Source: Lachnoclostridium sp. UBA3320 (GTDB taxonomy: Bacteria; Bacillota; Clostridia; Lachnospirales; Lachnospiraceae). From it: a stretch of 8,334 bases of DNA. Below are positions 4,562 to 8,334 of this stretch, in pieces (the stretch's first letter is position 1; each line of letters begins with the position of its first letter). The DNA is taken from the NCBI GenBank assembly GCA_002361175.1, contig DESG01000094.1, forward strand, positions 1 to 8,334, read 5' to 3'. The translations under genes and the position numbers were made by a program. The notes below the pieces were generated by a model. The model was not told the DNA's origin and ran no database searches. It saw nothing but the letters and a program-made list of their open reading frames with translations.

Positions 4562-5983
4562 ATGAAAAATAGTACTAGAAGAAAAATTAAGAAATTTATT
4601 GAAGAAAATAACCTTTTAAGTTATAATGATAAAATTGTTGTAGGGGTGTCTGGAGGGGCAGATTCTGTGTTTTTGTTTCTTGTGCTTGCAGAATTTGCCA
4701 GTGAATATGCGCTAAGTCTGTGTGCGGTGCATGTAAACCATGGAATAAGAGGTAAAGAGGCTTTAAGAGATGAAGAGTTTACAGTGTCATTTGTAGAAAA
4801 AGCAGGCTATAGCTGTTATGTGTTTCATAAAGATATACCTGCACTTGCTAGAAGTTTAAAACTTACAGAAGAAGAAGCTGGACGAAAGTACAGGTATGAA
4901 TGCTTTGAAAATGTAAGGAAAGAGCTTGGATATAATAAAATAGCAGTAGCACATCACAAGAATGACCAAGCTGAAACTGTGTTATTTCAAATGATAAGAG
5001 GCAGTGGAATAAAAGGACTTGGCGGAATGAAACCTTGCAATGGAAATATTATAAGACCACTTTTAAATATAAGCCACAGTGAAATAGAAGAAGCACTTAA
5101 AGCACAAGGAGAGGTTTACTGCATAGATGCTACTAATGCAGACAATGGATATGCAAGAAATTGTATACGCAATAATATACTGCCCTATATAGCAAAAAAC
5201 ATACAGCCAGCAGTTGTAGAAAGACTCGTGTCTACATCTTCTCAACTTAGAGATATATATGAATATATTGAAAAACAGGCTAAAAAGTTGTATAAAGATA
5301 TTGTTACAGAGACAGAAACTGCTTGTTATACAGAGGCAGATTTGCTTTTAAAGACAGATAAGGTTTTACAAAGAGAAATATTTATGTATATGATAGAATA
5401 TATGGCAGGCAAACGCAAAGACATAACTTCAAAGCATATAGAGATGCTTATCCAACTTCTTGACAAAGAGACAGGCAAAAGAGTATATCTTCCATATACT
5501 TTATGTGCAGGAAAAGACTACGGCAAAATATGGATTAAAAGAGCAAAAGATATAACAATAAACAATAATTCTTTAGCAACAATAGAGATAGAAGTTCCAG
5601 GAAAAGTAGAACTTGAATATAATAATGGGGAAAGGCATATTATTTTATTTAAAAGAGAATATAAATTTTCAGATATTATTAAAAAAAATAACTGTACTAA
5701 ATGCTTTGACTATGATAAAATAAAGTTTATGCCACAGTTTAGGCATCCAGAAAATGGTGATTATATGTGGTTGCGTACTGATGGTTTTAAGAAAAAACTT
5801 AGTCGTATACTTATAGACAGTAAAGTACCAGTAAATGAACGCAGCAGTTTATGGGTTCTTGCGGAAGGCAGTCATATACTCTGGATTCCTGCTATGGGAC
5901 GGTGTAGTGCATATTATTATGTAACAGATGTTACTAAGGAAATTTTATATGCCAATATAAGTATAGAAGGGGAGAAAAGTTGA
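4562..5983 (+). CDS. tilS: tRNA(Ile)-lysidine synthetase TilS
   Basis: This 473-residue cytoplasmic enzyme uses ATP and lysine to convert C34 of the CAU-anticodon tRNA-Ile to lysidine, so that it reads AUA as isoleucine. The N-terminal PP-loop ATPase domain holds SGGADS (30-35). The family block AHHKNDQAETVLFQ begins at about 130 and is followed by RGSGIKGLGGM; YARNCIRNNILP comes later. The TilS C-terminal domain is seen near the end (MWLRTDGFKKKLSRI, then LWIPAMGR). Length equals the B. subtilis enzyme (472). The start is ATG 4562 or the adjacent TTG 4559, 4 or 1 bases past the spoIIE stop. Its TGA is one base from hpt. The enzyme is essential in most bacteria, and AUA is used often in these genes. 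A promoter inside spoIIE probably feeds it. Confidence 0.96.
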   Translation: MKNSTRRKIKKFIEENNLLSYNDKIVVGVSGGADSVFLFLVLAEFASEYALSLCAVHVNHGIRGKEALRDEEFTVSFVEKAGYSCYVFHKDIPALARSLKLTEEEAGRKYRYECFENVRKELGYNKIAVAHHKNDQAETVLFQMIRGSGIKGLGGMKPCNGNIIRPLLNISHSEIEEALKAQGEVYCIDATNADNGYARNCIRNNILPYIAKNIQPAVVERLVSTSSQLRDIYEYIEKQAKKLYKDIVTETETACYTEADLLLKTDKVLQREIFMYMIEYMAGKRKDITSKHIEMLIQLLDKETGKRVYLPYTLCAGKDYGKIWIKRAKDITINNNSLATIEIEVPGKVELEYNNGERHIILFKREYKFSDIIKKNNCTKCFDYDKIKFMPQFRHPENGDYMWLRTDGFKKKLSRILIDSKVPVNERSSLWVLAEGSHILWIPAMGRCSAYYYVTDVTKEILYANISIEGEKS

Positions 5984-5984
5984 G

Positions 5985-6515
5985 ATGAGCGAAATAATAC
6001 ATGAGATGATTACAGAAAAACAAATAACAGAAAGAATATTACAGATAGCATCACAAATTAATAAGGATTATAAGGGCAAAGAAGTGCATTTAATCTGCAT
6101 TTTGAAGGGAAGTGTTTTCTTTTGTTGTGAACTTGCAAAAAGACTAGAAGTGCCTGTTACTATAGATTTTATGGCTGTATCTAGCTATGGAAATAGTACA
6201 GAGTCTTCGGGCAGGCTGTCTGTAACAAAAGATTTGAATGAACCTATAGATGGCTGTCATTGCATAATTATTGAAGATATAATAGATACAGGTTCTACTT
6301 TAAGCCTTACAAAGAAGATGCTGTTTGCAAGAGGTCCTGCAAGTCTTAAAATTTGTGCATTACTTGATAAACCTGATAGAAGAAAGACAGAAATAGAGGC
6401 AGAATATACAGGCTTTATAGTGCCTGATAAGTTTGTGGTAGGATATGGGCTTGATTATGCGCAAAAGTACCGCAATCTTCCATACATAGGGGAATTGGAG
6501 TTTGTAGATGAGTAA
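5985..6515 (+). CDS. hpt: Hypoxanthine-guanine phosphoribosyltransferase
   Basis: This 176-residue purine-salvage enzyme joins hypoxanthine or guanine to PRPP, giving IMP or GMP. Type I phosphoribosyltransferase features are present. The pyrophosphate loop is LKGSVFF (40-46). The PRPP-binding motif is IIEDIIDTGSTL (95-106), with the acidic pair E97-D98. The C-terminal base-binding segment is DKFVVGYGLDYAQKYRNLPY. Length is typical (about 180). ATG 5985 is one base after the tilS stop, with AAGGGGAG (5967-5974) 10 bases upstream inside tilS. The order tilS-hpt-ftsH is widely conserved in Firmicutes. In B. subtilis, TilS and HprT have been reported to interact and influence ftsH expression, which may explain the linkage. 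Confidence 0.96.
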   Translation: MSEIIHEMITEKQITERILQIASQINKDYKGKEVHLICILKGSVFFCCELAKRLEVPVTIDFMAVSSYGNSTESSGRLSVTKDLNEPIDGCHCIIIEDIIDTGSTLSLTKKMLFARGPASLKICALLDKPDRRKTEIEAEYTGFIVPDKFVVGYGLDYAQKYRNLPYIGELEFVDE

Positions 6516-6539
6516 TTATAGTGAAGGAGCAGATTATTA

Positions 6540-8334
6540 ATGAAGAAACAGATGAAAACAGCCGGAATAGGATTTTATATTCTTATACTTGGAATAATTT
6601 TTATCGCAGTATATGTGTCAGGTGCATTAAATAATACTTATTCTAGCTCATATAATATCAATACGTTTAAAAAGGATTTAGATGCTGGCAATATTGATTC
6701 AGTGGAAATACTGCCTAATCAAGAAATTCCTACAGGTGAAGTAAGTGTTACATTGTCAGGAGGCAGTTCAGTAAATTTTTATGTATCTGATATAAAAGAG
6801 ATAGAAAAACTTCTTGAGAATGACAGTAAGCTTTCAGGAAATTATAAAATGCATGATATTCAAAAAACATCATGGATTATTACAACACTGCTGCCATATG
6901 GTCTTGGTATAATTGTAATATTTTTCTTATTCTCATTTTTGTCGGCACAGTCAGCAGGTGGTGGCGGAGGCAATGCTAAGATGTTGAATTTTGGCAAAAG
7001 CCGTGCACAGCGCATAGACCCAAATGACCAAAATGCTAAGACATTTGGTGATGTTGCAGGACTTAAAGAAGAAAAAGAAGAGCTTGAAGAGATAGTGGAT
7101 TTTCTTGCCAATCCAAATAAATATACAGGTGTTGGTGCACGTATTCCCAAGGGCATAATACTCGTAGGCCCTCCAGGCACAGGTAAAACTCTTCTTGCAA
7201 AGGCTGTAGCTGGCGAAGCAGGTGTGCCATTTTTCAGTTTGTCGGGTTCAGATTTTGTGGAAATGTTCGTGGGTGTTGGTGCTTCACGTGTAAGAGATTT
7301 ATTTGCAGAAGCAAAGAGAAGTGCACCATGTATAATTTTTATTGATGAAATTGATGCAGTAGCACGTAAACGTGGCTCAGGTCTTGGAGGAGGACATGAT
7401 GAGCGTGAGCAGACACTTAACCAGATGCTTGTTGAGATGGATGGCTTTGGAATTAATGAAGGCATAATAGTTATGGCGGCTACAAACCGTGTGGATATAC
7501 TTGACCCTGCAATACTTCGTCCAGGGCGTTTTGACAGGCGTGTTACAGTAGGACGTCCTGATGTGAGAGGACGCAAAGAAATACTTGATGTACACGCTAA
7601 AAACAAGCCTCTTGGCGATGATGTAGACCTTAAAGCAGTTGCACAGACAACAGTAGGTTTTACGGGAGCAGACCTTGAAAACTTGCTTAATGAAGCTGCT
7701 ATTGTGTGTGCAAGGAGAGGTCATAAATTTATAGAGCAGGAAGACATAAGCAAGTCATTTATAAAAGTTGGTATAGGTAAGGAAAAGAGAAGTAAAATTA
7801 TCTCTGAAAAAGATCAAAAGATTACAGCATACCATGAAGCAGGTCATGCAATACTTTTCCATCTGCTGCCTGATGTTGGACCTGTTCATATGGTATCTAT
7901 TATACCTACAGGCTCAGGGGCAGCAGGATATACAATGCCGCTGCCTGAACAAGATGAAATGTTTATGACAAAAGGAAAGATGCTTCAAGATATTATTGTA
8001 AGCCTTGGCGGACGTATTGCAGAGTCTATAATATTTGACGACATTACAACAGGTGCTTCACAGGATATTAAACAAGCTACTAATACTGCTAAAGCAATGG
8101 TCACAAAGTATGGCTTTTCTGAAAATGTGGGTATGATAAACTACGCTGATGAAGATGAGGTATTTATAGGGCGTGATTTTGGACACACAAGCAGAGGCTA
8201 TAGTGAGGACGTTGCAAAGAAAATAGATAATGAAGTAAAGCGTATTATGGATGAGTGTTATAGCAAAGCAAAGAGTATACTTGAAGAGCATATAGAAATT
8301 CTTCATACATGTGCAAAACTGCTTCTTGAAAAAG
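6540..8334 (+). CDS. ftsH: ATP-dependent zinc metalloprotease FtsH (3' end outside window)
   Basis: The first 598 codons are present, and the reading frame is open to the window edge. FtsH is a hexameric membrane protease that pulls out and degrades misfolded membrane and regulatory proteins. Visible parts are a first transmembrane helix (about 7-26), an outer domain (about 27-110) and a second helix (about 112-134). A glycine-rich linker leads to the AAA+ domain with Walker A GPPGTGKT (210-217), Walker B IDEID (268-272) and the arginine fingers R327 and R330. The protease domain has HEAGH (432-436), with the third zinc ligand expected at D509 (ASQDI). All catalytic residues are intact. ATG 6540 follows AAGGAG (6524-6529) by 10 bases, 24 bases after hpt. 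Arginine codons are mostly CGT here, unlike the AGA-rich upstream genes. Confidence 0.97.
   Translation, partial: MKKQMKTAGIGFYILILGIIFIAVYVSGALNNTYSSSYNINTFKKDLDAGNIDSVEILPNQEIPTGEVSVTLSGGSSVNFYVSDIKEIEKLLENDSKLSGNYKMHDIQKTSWIITTLLPYGLGIIVIFFLFSFLSAQSAGGGGGNAKMLNFGKSRAQRIDPNDQNAKTFGDVAGLKEEKEELEEIVDFLANPNKYTGVGARIPKGIILVGPPGTGKTLLAKAVAGEAGVPFFSLSGSDFVEMFVGVGASRVRDLFAEAKRSAPCIIFIDEIDAVARKRGSGLGGGHDEREQTLNQMLVEMDGFGINEGIIVMAATNRVDILDPAILRPGRFDRRVTVGRPDVRGRKEILDVHAKNKPLGDDVDLKAVAQTTVGFTGADLENLLNEAAIVCARRGHKFIEQEDISKSFIKVGIGKEKRSKIISEKDQKITAYHEAGHAILFHLLPDVGPVHMVSIIPTGSGAAGYTMPLPEQDEMFMTKGKMLQDIIVSLGGRIAESIIFDDITTGASQDIKQATNTAKAMVTKYGFSENVGMINYADEDEVFIGRDFGHTSRGYSEDVAKKIDNEVKRIMDECYSKAKSILEEHIEILHTCAKLLLEK

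Noticed and set aside
5460..5489. TTGACA inside tilS with TATATC 18 bases later
   Set aside because: The -10 matches only 4 of 6 and the element lies within coding sequence, weaker than the spoIIE-internal candidate. It could still contribute to hpt-ftsH but I would not annotate it.
6860..7606. Long minus-strand open frame of 248 codons
   Set aside because: It lies opposite the FtsH AAA+ domain, which is unmistakable on the + strand. Its translation is low-complexity S/P/R/T-rich and has no good ribosome binding site, so it is a shadow.
1..8334. Search for mobile elements, CRISPR arrays, defence or toxin-antitoxin genes and riboswitches
   Set aside because: Every stretch is explained by conserved core genes or short regulatory regions. 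No repeats of array type, transposase motifs or structured leaders were seen.

Overview
The window is a stretch of chromosomal backbone from an A+T-rich, endospore-forming Firmicute. It is most likely a clostridial species, and the style suggests Lachnospiraceae, but that family placement is inference. The evidence is the gene order, HU - rqcP(yabO) - yabP - yabQ - divIC - spoIIE - tilS - hpt - ftsH. This is the Bacillus subtilis yabO-to-ftsH locus without yabR, yabS and yabT. All protein genes are on the + strand, and all are intact except ftsH, which is cut by the right edge. I see no mobile element, CRISPR array, prophage, toxin gene or riboswitch, and no gap longer than 300 bases without a gene.

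Layout. Positions 1-229 hold the 3' part of a tRNA-Val(UAC), a complete tRNA-Leu(UAA) and a strong terminator. Positions 272-693 are a self-contained HU unit with its own promoter and terminator. Positions 716-955 encode RqcP, a ribosome-quality-control factor, apparently fed by read-through of the HU terminator. Positions 965-1717 hold the sporulation pair yabP-yabQ, behind a candidate sigma-E promoter that is interlaced with a terminator-like hairpin. Positions 1755-2163 are the cell-division gene divIC with its own vegetative-type promoter and terminator. Positions 2180-4557 are spoIIE, behind a promoter with the unusual 21-base spacing known for Spo0A-activated spoIIE promoters. Positions 4562-8334 hold tilS, hpt and ftsH, tightly packed behind spoIIE, with a good sigma-A-type promoter candidate inside the spoIIE coding sequence.

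How it works together. The locus alternates housekeeping functions (nucleoid packing, rescue of stalled ribosomes, septation, tRNA-Ile decoding, purine salvage, membrane proteolysis) with sporulation functions (YabP/YabQ in the mother cell, SpoIIE at the polar septum). The regulatory sites fit this: terminators and new promoters occur at almost every change between vegetative and sporulation genes. Where no terminator is present (spoIIE to tilS), an internal promoter candidate is.

I found no undescribed system of genes. The most interesting signals are regulatory: (1) a compact site at 965-1025 where a sigma-E-like promoter, a terminator-like hairpin and the yabP Shine-Dalgarno overlap; (2) the conserved-looking 21-base-spaced spoIIE promoter with a 0A-box-like sequence on its -35; and (3) the promoter buried in spoIIE. 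All are read by eye and have no experimental support here.
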